From: Limosilactobacillus oris
GTDB lineage: Bacteria; Bacillota; Bacilli; Lactobacillales; Lactobacillaceae
Length of the DNA stretch: 64,000 nucleotides
Reading direction: 5' to 3'
Assembly (NCBI RefSeq): GCF_025311495.1
Contig: NZ_CP104398.1
Coordinates: 868,001 to 932,000, forward strand
Shown: positions 40,609 through 50,805 of the stretch, one piece after another
Position numbering within the stretch: position 1 is the first letter of the stretch
Layout: each line of letters starts with the position of its first letter
The notes under the pieces: model-generated
What the model was told of the DNA's origin: nothing
What the model saw: the letters and a program-made list of their open reading frames with translations, nothing else
The model's database searches: none
Program-made: the position numbers and the translations under genes

Positions 40609-40887
40609 TTACTTGCCTGTCTTCTTGTCATCATTTGCGTGACCGTGGAAAGTACGAGTTGGCACGAATTCGCCCAACTTGTGACCTACCATGTCTTCTT
40701 GTACGTAAACTGGTACGTGCTTCCGACCATCATAAACAGCAAATGTGTAACCAATGAAGCTTGGGAAAATGGTAGAACGACGTGACCAGGTCTTGATGAC
40801 CGTCTTCTTTTCAGAACCTTCCTGCTCCTTAACCTTCTTCAGTAATGAAGCATCAGCGAAAGGTCCCTTCTTCAAACTACGACCCAT
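40609..40887 (-). CDS. rpsS: 30S ribosomal protein S19
   Basis: A 92-residue S19 of the 30S head: [39 protein letters not shown] and [20 protein letters not shown]. Standard. Confidence 0.97.
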   Translation of the reverse strand: MGRSLKKGPFADASLLKKVKEQEGSEKKTVIKTWSRRSTIFPSFIGYTFAVYDGRKHVPVYVQEDMVGHKLGEFVPTRTFHGHANDDKKTGK

Positions 40888-40923
40888 TTAGTGTACCTCC
40901 TCTCGGGTAATAAACGTAATATA

Positions 40924-41769
40924 TTAACGAGTGTGTGGACCGCGCTTCCGACCACGAACAATGAACTTGTTTGAACGAGCCTTGTGTGAACGGGTCTTCT
41001 TACCAACGGTCTTCTTACCCCATGGAGACAGAGGAGATGGTAAACCAACTGGTTGCTTACCTTCACCACCACCATGTGGGTGATCATTAGGGTTCATAAC
41101 AGAACCACGGACGTGTGGACGTTGACCAGCGTAACGGGTCCGACCAGCCTTACCCTTGATTAAAAGGGCGTGTTCGTCGTTACCAACAGTACCGATAGTG
41201 GCACGGCAGGTAGCAAGAACCATCCGTACTTCACCAGATGAAAGACGTACCAAGACGTACTTCTCATCCTTACCAAGTAATTGAGCAGAAGCACCTGCTG
41301 AACGAGCAAGCTGACCACCCTTGCCTGGCTTTAATTCAATGTTGTGAATAACAGTACCAACTGGAATGTTCTTCAATGGAAGAGCGTTACCAACCTTGAT
41401 ATCTGCATCTGGACCAGATTGAACAGTCATGCCAACCTTCAGACCCTTAGGAGCGATGATGTATGACTTGGTACCATCAGCGTAACCCAAGAGTGCGATG
41501 TTAGCAGTACGGTTTGGATCGTATTCGATGGCCTTAACAGTTGCAGGAACATCATCCTTAATCCGCTTAAAGTCAATGATCCGGTATTGACGCTTAACAC
41601 CACCACCACGGTGACGAACAGTAATGTGACCATAGCTGTTCCGGCCGGCAGTGTGTTTTAATGGAGCCAACAATGACTTTTCAGGCGTCGTCTTCGTGAT
41701 TTCAGCGAAGTCGTAACCGTTCATGTTCCGGCGACCGTTAGTAGTAGGTTTGTACTTACGAATTCCCAC
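40924..41769 (-). CDS. rplB: 50S ribosomal protein L2
   Basis: A 281-residue L2 needed for peptidyl transfer and subunit joining: [20 protein letters not shown], and the conserved [20 protein letters not shown] containing the active-centre His. GTG start with AAAAGGAGG upstream. Confidence 0.97.
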   Translation of the reverse strand: MGIRKYKPTTNGRRNMNGYDFAEITKTTPEKSLLAPLKHTAGRNSYGHITVRHRGGGVKRQYRIIDFKRIKDDVPATVKAIEYDPNRTANIALLGYADGTKSYIIAPKGLKVGMTVQSGPDADIKVGNALPLKNIPVGTVIHNIELKPGKGGQLARSAGASAQLLGKDEKYVLVRLSSGEVRMVLATCRATIGTVGNDEHALLIKGKAGRTRYAGQRPHVRGSVMNPNDHPHGGGEGKQPVGLPSPLSPWGKKTVGKKTRSHKARSNKFIVRGRKRGPHTR

Positions 41770-41794
41770 TATGTTTTCCTCCTTTTTTTAATGA

Positions 41795-42091
41795 TTAGTT
41801 TTCACTGTTGTCGTTGAACAGCTTAATTTCATCTGAATCAGCAGAAAGAGTAACGATTGCCTTACGACGACGCTTAGTGTAGCCGACGTAACGACCTTGA
41901 CGCTTCTTCTTGCCCTTAACATTCATGATGTTAACCTTAACAACCTTCACACCGAAAATTTCTTCAATGGCGTTCTTGACCTGAGTCTTAGTTGCCCGTA
42001 AATCAACATCAAAAGTGTAACGCTTGTCGTCCATCCCAGCCATTGAGGCTTCAGTAACAACTGGACGTAAAATAATATCGCGTGCTTCCAT
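41795..42091 (-). CDS. rplW: 50S ribosomal protein L23
   Basis: A 98-residue L23 at the tunnel exit, docking site for trigger factor and [23 protein letters not shown] and [20 protein letters not shown]. Its start overlaps the rplD stop by 1 nt (TAATG). Confidence 0.97.
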   Translation of the reverse strand: MEARDIILRPVVTEASMAGMDDKRYTFDVDLRATKTQVKNAIEEIFGVKVVKVNIMNVKGKKKRQGRYVGYTKRRRKAIVTLSADSDEIKLFNDNSEN

Positions 42092-42714
42092 TATGCGAGC
42101 ACCTCCTCTACTTGAGAAAGAGCTGACTTAGTAATGATTACCTTTTGGGCGTCAGCAACGTTTAAGATGTTAACCCCGGCAGGAGTAACAACAGTTGCGT
42201 TTGCCAGGTTGCGTGCTGATAATGCAGCGTTCTTGTCGTCGTCAGTAACAACGATCAAGGCCTTTTCAGCAACGTTCAGGTTGTTCATTACCCCAGCAAA
42301 TTCCTTGGTCTTTGGTGCATCAAAGTTCAATGCATCAACAACAACTAATGCATTGTCGAGAACCTTTTGGGAAAGTGCTGACTTGATAGCAAGTTGACGA
42401 ACCTTACGAGGAAGGTTGTACTTGTATGAGCGTGGAGTAGGTCCGAAGACGATACCACCGCCACGGAACTGTGGTGCCCGGATAGAACCTTGACGAGCAC
42501 GACCAGTACCCTTTTGACGCCATGGCTTCTTTCCACCACCGCTAACAGCTGAACGGTTCTTAACGGCGTGGGTGCCTTGGCGCAAAGAAGCACGTTGACG
42601 CAGGATAGCATCAAATTCAGCGTTTTGGTTTGGTTCAATTCCAAACACAGCGGCGTTCAATTCGATAGTGCCGTTTTGGCTACCATCTTGCTTGTACAAA
42701 TTAACGCTAGTCAT
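42091..42714 (-). CDS. rplD: 50S ribosomal protein L4
   Basis: A 207-residue L4 with the tunnel loop [20 protein letters not shown] and the C-terminal Rossmann-like part. L4 represses its own operon in some bacteria. No resistance-type change is obvious in the loop. 21 nt after rplC. Confidence 0.97.
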   Translation of the reverse strand: MTSVNLYKQDGSQNGTIELNAAVFGIEPNQNAEFDAILRQRASLRQGTHAVKNRSAVSGGGKKPWRQKGTGRARQGSIRAPQFRGGGIVFGPTPRSYKYNLPRKVRQLAIKSALSQKVLDNALVVVDALNFDAPKTKEFAGVMNNLNVAEKALIVVTDDDKNAALSARNLANATVVTPAGVNILNVADAQKVIITKSALSQVEEVLA

Positions 42715-42735
42715 TGTTAACTTCCTCCTTTCTGA

Positions 42736-43398
42736 TTATTTGTTGTGTTGCTTGCTCAGGCTCTTCTTAGTGTTAGCCTTCACAGAGTTCTTAATCGTAA
42801 CGTATGACTTGTTAGCGCCAGGAACGTTACCCTTGATGAGCAAGACGTTGTTATCCAGGTCAACCTTAACAACTTGTAAGTGTTGCATCGTAACAGTCTT
42901 GTTACCCATCCGGCCTGGGAGCTTCATGCCCTTGAAGACACGGTTAATGATGGCACCCAGCGAACCTGGACGACGGTGGTAACGAGAACCGTGAGCCATT
43001 GGTCCACGGGACTGGTTATCCTTGTGAATGTTACCTTGGTAACCATGACCCTTGGTAACACCCGTAACGTCGACAGTTTCACCTTCAGCGAAGACGTCAG
43101 CCTTAACTTCGTCTCCTACCTTGATGTCATCCCCTAATTCAGCGTCACGGATTTCACCGATGAAGCGCTTAGGGGTCGTATTTGCTTTTGCTGCATGACC
43201 TTGTTCAGGCTTGTTGCTCAAGATTTCGCGCTTGTCATCGAAGCCCAGTTGAACAGCGTTGTAACCGTCATTTTCAACGGTCTTGATCTGCATAACAACG
43301 TTTGGCGTTACGTCGATAACAGTAACTGGAACTAATTCACCATTGTCAGTGAATACTTGAGTCATTCCAACCTTTTTACCTAAGATTCCTTTGGCCAT
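42736..43398 (-). CDS. rplC: 50S ribosomal protein L3
   Basis: A 220-residue L3, one of the two assembly initiators of the 50[21 protein letters not shown] and [20 protein letters not shown] reaching the peptidyl transferase centre. Standard. Confidence 0.97.
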   Translation of the reverse strand: MAKGILGKKVGMTQVFTDNGELVPVTVIDVTPNVVMQIKTVENDGYNAVQLGFDDKREILSNKPEQGHAAKANTTPKRFIGEIRDAELGDDIKVGDEVKADVFAEGETVDVTGVTKGHGYQGNIHKDNQSRGPMAHGSRYHRRPGSLGAIINRVFKGMKLPGRMGNKTVTMQHLQVVKVDLDNNVLLIKGNVPGANKSYVTIKNSVKANTKKSLSKQHNK

Positions 43399-43443
43399 GA
43401 GTACACCTCCAATTTAATTGTTTTAATAAATAAGTAGAAATAA

Positions 43444-43752
43444 TTACAACTTGATTTCGATGTCAACACCACTTGGCAGGTCGAGCTTCATTAATGCGTC
43501 AACAGTCTTTGGTGTTGGGTCAATGATATCGATCAGACGCTTGTGAGTCCGCATTTCGAATTGTTCCCGAGACTTCTTGAACTTGTGTGGTGAACGGATA
43601 ACAGTGTAGATAGTCCGTTCAGTTGGTAACGGGATTGGACCTGAAATCTGAGCACCTGTCCGCTTAGCGGTATCCACAATCTTGTCTGCTGATTGGTCAA
43701 GGATACGGTGTTCATAAGCCTTTAACCGAATACGAATCTTTTGATTTGCCAT
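43444..43752 (-). CDS. rpsJ: 30S ribosomal protein S10
   Basis: A 102-residue S10 (also NusE, antitermination partner of NusB): [20 protein letters not shown] and [20 protein letters not shown]. First gene of the S10-spc-alpha operon, with a 160-nt leader. AAGGAGGG precedes the ATG. Confidence 0.97.
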   Translation of the reverse strand: MANQKIRIRLKAYEHRILDQSADKIVDTAKRTGAQISGPIPLPTERTIYTVIRSPHKFKKSREQFEMRTHKRLIDIIDPTPKTVDALMKLDLPSGVDIEIKL

Positions 43753-43914
43753 TATGTTCCCTCCTTCGTCAGATTTAAAATTTGACTAGCTCCGCGGAAA
43801 TTACCGCCACATCCTGTGGCAAAGCGGCCGGGTGTGTCGCAACCTTCCGCATCAACGCTTCGCAGCTTAAACCAGTATGGGGGCAGGGCAAAACTACCCG
43901 CCAATGCTCAAGCA
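43753..43914 (-). promoter_or_regulatory. structured 5' leader of the S10 operon
   Basis: About 160 nt between the promoter and rpsJ. It contains a perfect hairpin GCCACA-N3-TGTGGC (43806-43820) and other GC-rich inverted segments. Ribosomal-protein leaders that bind L4 occur in several phyla. This may be such a regulator, but I could not match it to a known fold. Confidence 0.45.
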
Positions 43915-43921
43915 CTTATCC

Positions 43922-43950
43922 ATAATACTAAAGAATCCCCGTCATATCAA
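43922..43950 (-). promoter_or_regulatory. sigma-A promoter of the S10-spc-alpha operon
   Basis: TTGATA (complement of 43945-43950), 17-bp spacer, TATTAT (complement of 43922-43927). Confidence 0.85.
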
Positions 43951-44075
43951 GTGTTTAAATCAATTTATTTCCTTTGAAATGATTTTGTAAAAATAAAAAA
44001 ACAGGTAAGCGGAAACTATTTTATCCGCAAACCCGCATAATTTAAAATTATTTGCTGTTTTGTAGCAAATTCTTC

Positions 44076-44786
44076 CTAGCGCAGGAGGACCTCCTTCGTC
44101 GAGCGGGCTAGTTCCTCAATCAGGCTGACACCGGATGCATAGTCCCGGTTATTCCGGGTGTAAATCGCAATGATGAAACTCTGTTCGCCCGCTGGGAGGT
44201 AGCCCATGCTATGAACCTCCCACTTCCCGTTATCGCTTGCGGGCCGCCAGCCATTCTTTAAGTAGTAGTCGTCGCTCCCTGCGGACATCCCCCACTGCTG
44301 GTCAAAGGAAACGGTGTGCATCAGCATCTTCACGTAATCCTTCGACCGTTGGTTAAGGTAGCCATCATGGTGGTCGTAGTAAATCATTTGGAGGAGCTTC
44401 AGCTGGTCAGTCGGCACGGTCAATGTCTTCCCCCACCAATCGTCAGCCCTGGTCTCCATCATCCCTAGTTCATCATAGAGCGACTGGAGGGCCAGCATCC
44501 CACCGAGGTAGTCGGTCACAATTGCAGTCGTCGCATCATTGTCGCTATACCGGATCATCTGCTTAGTCAGGGTCTCTTGGCGGTCATCCAACTCCCCACC
44601 CGTGATGTGGAGGAGCATGGTTAGGACCGCCACCTTAACCGTGCTGGCCGTCTCATAGCGAAGGCCGGGCGCATTGGTCGTCGCATATTTTGCCCCACCG
44701 TTTTCCATCTTCACCGCAATTGAGGCCGGGTTCCCGTAGCTGGCCATCACCTCCTGCCAGCTTTCCGTTAGCACTTGGTCAATCAT
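44076..44786 (-). CDS. class A beta-lactamase-like serine hydrolase, no signal peptide
   Basis: A 236-residue protein of the beta-lactamase/transpeptidase fold. The motifs are in order: S48-T-V-K51 (SxxK, in YETASTVKVAVL), S81-D-N83 (in RYSDNDATTA) and K177-N-G179 in place of KTG. The omega-loop Glu of true class A enzymes is not obvious. There is no N-terminal hydrophobic signal, so the product seems cytoplasmic, where neither beta-lactams nor peptidoglycan are hydrolysed. A non-lactam amidase or esterase activity is possible. It is 32 nt downstream of the POT transporter gene and is probably co-transcribed, hinting at a peptide substrate. The true function is unknown. Confidence 0.82.
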   Translation of the reverse strand: MIDQVLTESWQEVMASYGNPASIAVKMENGGAKYATTNAPGLRYETASTVKVAVLTMLLHITGGELDDRQETLTKQMIRYSDNDATTAIVTDYLGGMLALQSLYDELGMMETRADDWWGKTLTVPTDQLKLLQMIYYDHHDGYLNQRSKDYVKMLMHTVSFDQQWGMSAGSDDYYLKNGWRPASDNGKWEVHSMGYLPAGEQSFIIAIYTRNNRDYASGVSLIEELARSTKEVLLR

Positions 44787-44818
44787 ATTATGTCATCTTC
44801 TTTCTTATTAAATAGTAA

Positions 44819-46318
44819 CTATTCTGTATCAGCTATTGCCTGAATCTTCTTAGAGAAAATTACGAGGACTAAGCCGACGATGACACCCAGCGCCCCGATA
44901 ATCAGGAAGTACTGGACTTCGGTTGCGCTAGAGTAAAACTTAACGATTTGGGCGTTGACCGCTTGCCCGGCAGCGTTAGCCAGGAAGTACATACTCATCA
45001 TCTGTGACTTAAATGCTTTCGGTGCAAACCCAGCCGTAATCGAAAGGCCAACTGGGGAGAGGGTCACTTCCCCCAGTTCAACCAGGAACCAGGAGCCGAC
45101 CAACCAGAACGGGGAAACCCGGCCAGCAGTCGTCCCGTGAATTAAGCCCGGCAATGCCATGAAGGCGTAGGACAAGCCGGCAAAGACCAGGGCAGCGGCA
45201 AACATGTGCGCCGCGGATGGGTGGTGCTTAATCCGGTCCCAGAGGTAAGCAAAGAGTGGCGTCAGCATCATCATAAAAATCGGGTTCAGGGTCTGGAAGT
45301 TTGCGGCGGCAAAGTGCCAGGCCCCCAGGTGGAGGATTGTCCGCTCTTCAGCAAACAGGGCCAGGACGACGGAACCAGACTCCTGGATGATCCAGAAGAT
45401 AACGGCAGACAGGAAAAGCGGAATGTAGGCGGCAACCCGCTTCTTTTCAACCTTCGTAACCTTCTTGGACTTGAGCATTAAGACGAAGTAGTAGACAGGC
45501 AGTCCAATGGCAATAATTGTAATAATGGTAATAACATTATTGATTGTCAGTTGGTCAAAGGCCGCCATGATCAAGAGGATAATTGCAAAACCAGCTACAA
45601 CTGCCAGGGTCCGGAAGATTACCGGCCGTAACTGCTCGTGGCTAATCGGGTCGTCCGGGGTCAGGCCATCCTTGGAAAGGAACTTCCGCCCGTCAATCGA
45701 GTACTGAACCAGTCCGAAGAACATCCCGAAAGCAGCCAGGGCAAACCCGACGTGGAAGTTCATCTGCCCGTGGAAGAGATTCAGGCCAAAACCACTAGCA
45801 GCCCATGGCACGGCCCACGGTGCAATCGCAGCCCCCAGGTTAATCCCGAAGAGGTAAATACTGAACCCCGCATCCCGCCGGCGGTCATTTTCACTATACA
45901 AGTTCCCCACCATCGAGGACACGTTTGGCTTCAGGAGCCCTGTCCCGATGACGATTAAGGCAATTGATACCAGCAGGGCTTGCTTGCCAAACGGTAGTGA
46001 CAGGGCAATGTGCCCAAACATGATTAGGACCCCGCCGTAGAAAACAGTCTTCCTGGAACCCCAAATCCGGTCAGCCAGCCAGCCGCCGACCACCCCGGAG
46101 AGGTAAACGAGGGCCCCATAGATTGACATGATCGACGCGGCGGTAACCTGGTCCATCCCCAGGCCACCCTTAGTAACGGCAAAGTACATGTAGAATAGTA
46201 AGATTGCCCGCATCCCGTAGTAACTGAACCGTTCCCACGTCTCCGTGAAGAACAGGGTCGATAAGCCCCGCGGGTGTCCAAAGAACGCGGTATCTAAACT
46301 CTTTTGATTATTTGCCAC
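44819..46318 (-). CDS. dtpT: proton-dependent oligopeptide transporter (POT/PTR, DtpT type)
   Basis: A 499-residue MFS-fold carrier importing di- and tripeptides with protons. The ExxER proton-coupling motif appears as FFTETWERFSYYG (about residues 23-35), followed by the PTR signatures GGWLADRIWG and SIYLFGINLGAAIAPW. About 12-14 membrane helices are visible. GTG start at 46318 with GGAGG 8 nt upstream. A strong promoter with an internal inverted repeat lies upstream. The downstream serine hydrolase may act on its cargo. Family call is secure; exact substrates are not. Confidence 0.92.
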   Translation of the reverse strand: MANNQKSLDTAFFGHPRGLSTLFFTETWERFSYYGMRAILLFYMYFAVTKGGLGMDQVTAASIMSIYGALVYLSGVVGGWLADRIWGSRKTVFYGGVLIMFGHIALSLPFGKQALLVSIALIVIGTGLLKPNVSSMVGNLYSENDRRRDAGFSIYLFGINLGAAIAPWAVPWAASGFGLNLFHGQMNFHVGFALAAFGMFFGLVQYSIDGRKFLSKDGLTPDDPISHEQLRPVIFRTLAVVAGFAIILLIMAAFDQLTINNVITIITIIAIGLPVYYFVLMLKSKKVTKVEKKRVAAYIPLFLSAVIFWIIQESGSVVLALFAEERTILHLGAWHFAAANFQTLNPIFMMMLTPLFAYLWDRIKHHPSAAHMFAAALVFAGLSYAFMALPGLIHGTTAGRVSPFWLVGSWFLVELGEVTLSPVGLSITAGFAPKAFKSQMMSMYFLANAAGQAVNAQIVKFYSSATEVQYFLIIGALGVIVGLVLVIFSKKIQAIADTE

Positions 46319-46409
46319 GATAACCCACCTCCGTACGCTTTAGTTTTCAAGTAACACAATTTCTTGGCATATTCCGCGCCTCTTTCGATAGCGTTTTCAT
46401 ACCAATTTC

Positions 46410-46439
46410 ATTATAGTGGACCCTTCCAAACGTCCACAA
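46410..46439 (-). promoter_or_regulatory. dtpT promoter with inverted repeat in the spacer
   Basis: TTGTGG (complement of 46434-46439), 18-bp spacer, TATAAT (complement of 46410-46415). GTGGAC-N10-GTCCAC (46416-46437) occupies the space between the hexamers, an ideal repressor position. Leader of about 85 nt. Confidence 0.6.
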
Positions 46440-46557
46440 TCCCATAACGAACATTTAGTATTAAGATGCAACAAATCAATATTTTTGTTCATATAGTTAC
46501 TTAATAATATTAACTTTTGCGTAATCAATAGTTTGTTTAGTTAAGTGTGCCTAGCAA

Positions 46558-46592
46558 ACAAAAACCCCACCCGAGAAATCCCGAGCAGGGTT
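46558..46592 (-). terminator. terminator of the NCS2 permease gene
   Basis: Stem of 46563-46576 with 46579-46592 (about ten pairs with G-U), followed by a T-run on the minus strand. It starts 12 nt after the permease stop. Confidence 0.65.
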
Positions 46593-46603
46593 CTAGCAAA
46601 TTC

Positions 46604-47929
46604 CTATAAGTGCTGGCGCCGGGGCATCAGAAGATTGAGGATGATTGCTGTGATGGCTGCAATTGCGATTGGTGATCCCAACAGGTATTGCAACATCTGC
46701 GGTGCCGCGTTTAGGACGTGCTTAGGCAGCAGAACCAGGGCAATCGTCAGGATAATTGGCAGGCCGATAACGTAAATGTCGCTTTCGCCCGTATCTAAAT
46801 TACGAATGACGTTCAAACCATTCAGCATGATCGTCACGGTAATGATGGCAAATACTCCCCCGATAACCGGTGCCGGGATCGCTGCTAGAAACGCTGATAA
46901 CTTAGTAAAGAAGCCGAGGAGAATGAACCAGCAGCCGGCAGAAATAAAGGCCCGCTTGCTGGCAACTCCAGTAATCGAGATAATTCCGGCATTAGTGGAG
47001 TAACCCGTTACGGGGGTTGTCCCGGCAAAGGCAGCAATCAGACAGCTTAGCCCCTCGCCGACGATTCCGTGATTCCATTGCTTCTTTGTAATCGTGTGGT
47101 TGGTGACGGCGCCCATGGCAAACCAGGTCCCGGTCGTCTCAGTCGTCAAAATCGCGTAGATAATAATAAAGGTAAAAATCGCCGTAAGGTCAAAATGGAT
47201 TCCCCAGTGGAGAATCATTCGTTGGGGCAGGCTAAACCAGGGGGCGGTCGCAACAGAGTGCCATTCAAAGCGGCCCATGCTTGCACTGAGCGCGGTTCCA
47301 ACTAATAGGGCAATGACAATCGAACCGGCCTTAAAGAGCTTTTGGACTCTTGGAAAGCGAATACTAATGCCGACACAAATTAGCAGAGTCAGCGCGGTCA
47401 CCGCTGCCAGCTCCATATTCTGGTAGACGTTGCCGGCCGCCTCAAAGATATTATCATTCAGAGCAGACGGGATTAGTGATAGGCCCACACAGGTGATAAT
47501 GGTTCCCCCGACCACCGCCGGTACTAGGTAGTTAATAATCTTTTGAAATACTCCGCTCAGTCCGAGAAGGATTAGCAGGACGGCCCCGACGACCAAGGCG
47601 CCTAATAAGGTCGCCATTCCAGCTCCTTTGAGTCCCCCGCTGGCCATCACGACACCAGCAGCGGCACTCAGCGGAACAAATGACGGTCCCTGCGACACCG
47701 GCATTTTCATAAAGAGTGCCGTTTGCAAAATCGTGCCGATTCCCGCTGCCAAAAAGGTTGCCTGTAGGAGACCGGTTGAATCAGCGGCCCCCATTGCCAA
47801 CATCCCGGCGAGAATAATCGGCGGCACGTAAACGTCCATTGCCAAGACATGCTGTAGCCCTAGCAGGGTCGCTTCCGTTACCGAAATTTTTTCGTCCGGT
47901 CCAACTAATAGTTGTGCTTTTTCTTCCAT
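46604..47929 (-). CDS. NCS2-family nucleobase permease (xanthine/uracil type)
   Basis: A 441-residue nucleobase:cation symporter with about 12-14 membrane helices. Family marks are TLLGLQHVLAMDVYVPPIIL near the N-terminus, QGPSFVPLSAAAGVVM (about 80), and the substrate-region segments TETTGTWFAMG (about 264) and GTTPVTGYSTNAGIISITGV (about 303). The pattern is closer to xanthine/urate carriers than to UraA, but the substrate is uncertain. It stands between fusA and dtpT, has its own promoter and terminator, and is not part of the ribosomal operons. Confidence 0.88.
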   Translation of the reverse strand: MEEKAQLLVGPDEKISVTEATLLGLQHVLAMDVYVPPIILAGMLAMGAADSTGLLQATFLAAGIGTILQTALFMKMPVSQGPSFVPLSAAAGVVMASGGLKGAGMATLLGALVVGAVLLILLGLSGVFQKIINYLVPAVVGGTIITCVGLSLIPSALNDNIFEAAGNVYQNMELAAVTALTLLICVGISIRFPRVQKLFKAGSIVIALLVGTALSASMGRFEWHSVATAPWFSLPQRMILHWGIHFDLTAIFTFIIIYAILTTETTGTWFAMGAVTNHTITKKQWNHGIVGEGLSCLIAAFAGTTPVTGYSTNAGIISITGVASKRAFISAGCWFILLGFFTKLSAFLAAIPAPVIGGVFAIITVTIMLNGLNVIRNLDTGESDIYVIGLPIILTIALVLLPKHVLNAAPQMLQYLLGSPIAIAAITAIILNLLMPRRQHL

Positions 47930-47965
47930 TTCCTAATTACCTCTCATCAATTCTCAATACCTAAT

Positions 47966-47994
47966 AAGTTAACACGAACTATAACAGCTTTCAA
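47966..47994 (-). promoter_or_regulatory. promoter of the NCS2 permease with a PurR-box-like CGAAC
   Basis: TTGAAA (complement of 47989-47994), 17-bp spacer, TAACTT (complement of 47966-47971) with a TG extension. Between them, AACACGAACTAT (47971-47982) matches the CGAACWWT core of lactococcal PurBoxes. Suggestive for purine regulation, not proven. Confidence 0.45.
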
Positions 47995-48033
47995 TAAGTA
48001 AATCGTTCATTAAAACGTTTAACTAATTTAAAA

Positions 48034-48067
48034 ATAAAAACAGCCGCTGATTTTCATCAACGACTGT
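48034..48067 (-). terminator. str operon terminator behind fusA
   Basis: 12-bp stem ACAGTCGTTGAT with its G-U-containing complement (48056-48067 with 48040-48051), loop GAAA, then TTTTTATTTTT on the minus strand, 26 nt after fusA. Confidence 0.9.
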
Positions 48068-48092
48068 CTATCTATCTCATTTAAGAGAAGAA

Positions 48093-50177
48093 TTAGTTGT
48101 TACCGTTCTTCTTGATAATGTCTTCTTGGATAGCCTTTGGCACAGCTGAGTAGTGGTCAAAGGTCATCGTGAAGGTACCACGACCCTGCGTAGCTGAACG
48201 TAAGGCAGTAGCGTAACCGAACATTTCTGACAATGGAACGAATGAGTGAACCAGTTGAGCGTTCCCCCGTTCTTCCATGCCGTCGATAGTACCACGACGA
48301 GCAGTAACTTGACCCATAACGTCACCCATGTTTTCTTCAGGGACAACGATGTCAACCTTCATGATTGGTTCAAGGATAACTGGGTCAGCCTTCTTCGCAG
48401 CATTCTTCAGAGCAAGGGATGCGGCAACCTTGAAGGCCGCTTCACTAGAGTCGACTTCGTGGTAACTACCATCGTAGAGCTTAGCGTGCATGTCAACAAG
48501 TGGGTAACCAGCAAGAACACCGTTTTGCATAGCTTCCTTCAAACCTTGTTCAACGGCTGGGATAAATTCACGCGGAACAACCCCACCGACAATGGCATCT
48601 TCGAATTCGAAGCCCTTACCTTCTTCAAGTGGCGTAAATTCAATCCATACATCACCGTATTGACCCTTACCACCAGATTGACGAACGAACTTACCTTGAG
48701 CACTTGCTGGCTTAGTAAATGCTTCACGGTAGGAAACTTGTGGCTTACCAACAGTAACTTCGGCGTGGAATTCACGGCGGAGACGTTCAACAATGATGTC
48801 CAAGTGCAATTCACCCATCCCGGCAATCAGAGTTTCACCAGTTTCAGGGTTAGTTTCAGCCTTGAAGGTTGGATCTTCTTCAGCCAGCTTTTGCAGACCC
48901 TTGTCCATCTTATCTTGGTCAGCCTTGGACTTTGGTTCAACAGAAACCTGGATAACTGGTTCTGGGAAGTCCATGGATTCAAGTTGCAGTGGGTGGTCTG
49001 GGTCGGTCAGGGAGTCACCAGTAGTGGTGTTCTTCAGACCGATAGCAGCGGCGATATCACCAGAGAATACTTCTGGGATTTCGTGTTGTTGGTTAGAGTG
49101 CATTTGCAGCAACCGACCAATCCGTTCACGCTTGTCCTTGCTAGCGTTCAGCACGTAAGAACCGGATTGCAGTGAACCAGTGTAAACACGCAGGAAAGTC
49201 AGACGACCAACGAATGGGTCGGTAGCAATCTTGAAGGCCAAGGCAGCGAATGGCTTGTCGTCACCGGCAGTCAGTTCAACTTCGTTCCCATCAGCATCGT
49301 GGGCAACGAATGGCTTAACGTCCAGTGGTGATGGCAGGTAGTCGATAACGGCGTCCAGCATCATCTGGATACCCTTATCCTTGTAAGCTGAACCAGCTAA
49401 TACAGGGAAGAGTTGTTGTTCCAAAGTACCCTTACGGATAGCAGCCTTGATTTCGTCAACGGAAATCTCGTCACCTTCAAGGTACTTTTCCATGATGTTG
49501 TCATCAATGTCGGCCAGCGTTTCGATCATTGCATCGTGACGCTTTTGTGCTTCTTCCTTGAGGTCGTCTGGAATATCAACAGTATCCCAGTTCGTACCCA
49601 GCTTATCTTCATCGTAAACGTAAGCGACCATCTTAACCAGGTCAACGACACCGGAGAAAGTATCTTCGGCACCGATTGGCAGTTGGATTGGCAGCGGAGT
49701 AACGTTCAGACGGTCCTTGATGGTTTGAACAGAGTAGTCGAAGTTCGCACCAACCTTGTCCATCTTGTTAGCAAAGACAATCCGCGGAACGTTGAACTGG
49801 TCAGCTTGACGCCAAACAGTTTCAGTCTGCGGTTCAACCCCGGCCTGGGCATCCAGAACAGTTACGGCACCATCAAGCACCCGGAGCGCACGTTCAACTT
49901 CGACAGTGAAGTCCACGTGTCCTGGGGTATCGATGATGTTGATCCGGTAGTCCTTCCAAACGGCGGTCGTAGCAGCGGACGTGATAGTGATACCACGTTC
50001 CTTTTCTTCGTCCATCCAGTCCATTTGGGAAGCACCATCGTGGGTTTCACCAATCTTGTGAATCTTACCAGTGTAGTAAAGAATCCGCTCAGTAGCAGTC
50101 GTCTTACCGGCATCGATGTGGGCCATGATACCAATGTTACGAGTCTTAGCGAGTGGGTATTCACGTTTATTAGCCAT
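48093..50177 (-). CDS. fusA: elongation factor G
   Basis: A 694-residue translocase GTPase. G1 [16 protein letters not shown]2 region [12 protein letters not shown]3 DTPGHVDF, G4 NKMDKVG, then domains II-V ending with the C-terminal [14 protein letters not shown]. It moves tRNA-mRNA after peptide bond formation and recycles ribosomes. Third gene of rpsL-rpsG-fusA, separated from rpsG by 137 nt with a hairpin. No changes typical of duplicates (FusA2) are seen. Confidence 0.98.
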   Translation of the reverse strand: MANKREYPLAKTRNIGIMAHIDAGKTTATERILYYTGKIHKIGETHDGASQMDWMDEEKERGITITSAATTAVWKDYRINIIDTPGHVDFTVEVERALRVLDGAVTVLDAQAGVEPQTETVWRQADQFNVPRIVFANKMDKVGANFDYSVQTIKDRLNVTPLPIQLPIGAEDTFSGVVDLVKMVAYVYDEDKLGTNWDTVDIPDDLKEEAQKRHDAMIETLADIDDNIMEKYLEGDEISVDEIKAAIRKGTLEQQLFPVLAGSAYKDKGIQMMLDAVIDYLPSPLDVKPFVAHDADGNEVELTAGDDKPFAALAFKIATDPFVGRLTFLRVYTGSLQSGSYVLNASKDKRERIGRLLQMHSNQQHEIPEVFSGDIAAAIGLKNTTTGDSLTDPDHPLQLESMDFPEPVIQVSVEPKSKADQDKMDKGLQKLAEEDPTFKAETNPETGETLIAGMGELHLDIIVERLRREFHAEVTVGKPQVSYREAFTKPASAQGKFVRQSGGKGQYGDVWIEFTPLEEGKGFEFEDAIVGGVVPREFIPAVEQGLKEAMQNGVLAGYPLVDMHAKLYDGSYHEVDSSEAAFKVAASLALKNAAKKADPVILEPIMKVDIVVPEENMGDVMGQVTARRGTIDGMEERGNAQLVHSFVPLSEMFGYATALRSATQGRGTFTMTFDHYSAVPKAIQEDIIKKNGNN

Positions 50178-50233
50178 TTTAAGAGTGTATCTCCTTCCAA
50201 AATATGGTTATAAAGTTAATCGTCATTTTTAGA

Positions 50234-50277
50234 AAAAGGGATGACGGTCTTTATTCAAAACTACGTCACCCCTTTAT
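50234..50277 (-). terminator. intercistronic hairpin between rpsG and fusA
   Basis: On the minus strand, AAGGGGTGACG pairs with CGTCATCCCTT around a 17-nt loop and is followed by TTTCTAAAAAT. It has weak terminator features, so it could partly attenuate fusA or protect rpsG mRNA. A second small hairpin CCAGTT/AACTGG precedes it. Confidence 0.55.
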
Positions 50278-50314
50278 TGAAACCAGTTAAGCAACTGGCT
50301 TCAATTGACAGTGA

Positions 50315-50785
50315 TTACCAGCGGTAGTGTGCGAAGGCACGGTTGGCTTCTGCCATCCGGTGCGTATCTTCACGCTTCTTAACTGAAGCACCTGTGTTGT
50401 TAGAAGCATCGATAATTTCACGAGCTAACCGTTCAACCATCGTGTGTTCCCCACGCAGACGTGCGTATTGAACAATCCAACGAAGGCCTAAGGTAGTCCG
50501 CCGGTCTGGACGAACTTCGATCGGCACTTGGTAGTTAGAACCACCAACACGCCGTGCCTTAACTTCCAGAACCGGCATAACGTTGTCCATTGCTTCTTGG
50601 AATACTTCAACTGGGTCGTTACCAGTTTCTTCCTTAATTTGATCGAAAGCTGCGTACAAAATCTTCGTAGCAGTCCCGCGCTTACCATCGATCATCAAGT
50701 GGTCAATCAAGCTCGTAACCAGCTTTGAGTTGTACATTGGATCTGGTAAGATTTCACGCTTTTGTACATGTCCTTTACGTGGCAT
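50315..50785 (-). CDS. rpsG: 30S ribosomal protein S7
   Basis: A 156-residue S7, assembler of the 30S head: [20 protein letters not shown] and [20 protein letters not shown]. In other bacteria S7 represses the str operon. 20 nt after rpsL. Confidence 0.97.
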   Translation of the reverse strand: MPRKGHVQKREILPDPMYNSKLVTSLIDHLMIDGKRGTATKILYAAFDQIKEETGNDPVEVFQEAMDNVMPVLEVKARRVGGSNYQVPIEVRPDRRTTLGLRWIVQYARLRGEHTMVERLAREIIDASNNTGASVKKREDTHRMAEANRAFAHYRW

Positions 50786-50805
50786 TACTGAACTCCTCCT
50801 TTAAA

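Noticed and set aside
48246-49175. 309-codon plus-strand frame inside fusA
   Set aside because: Antisense shadow of a strongly conserved gene with biased codons.
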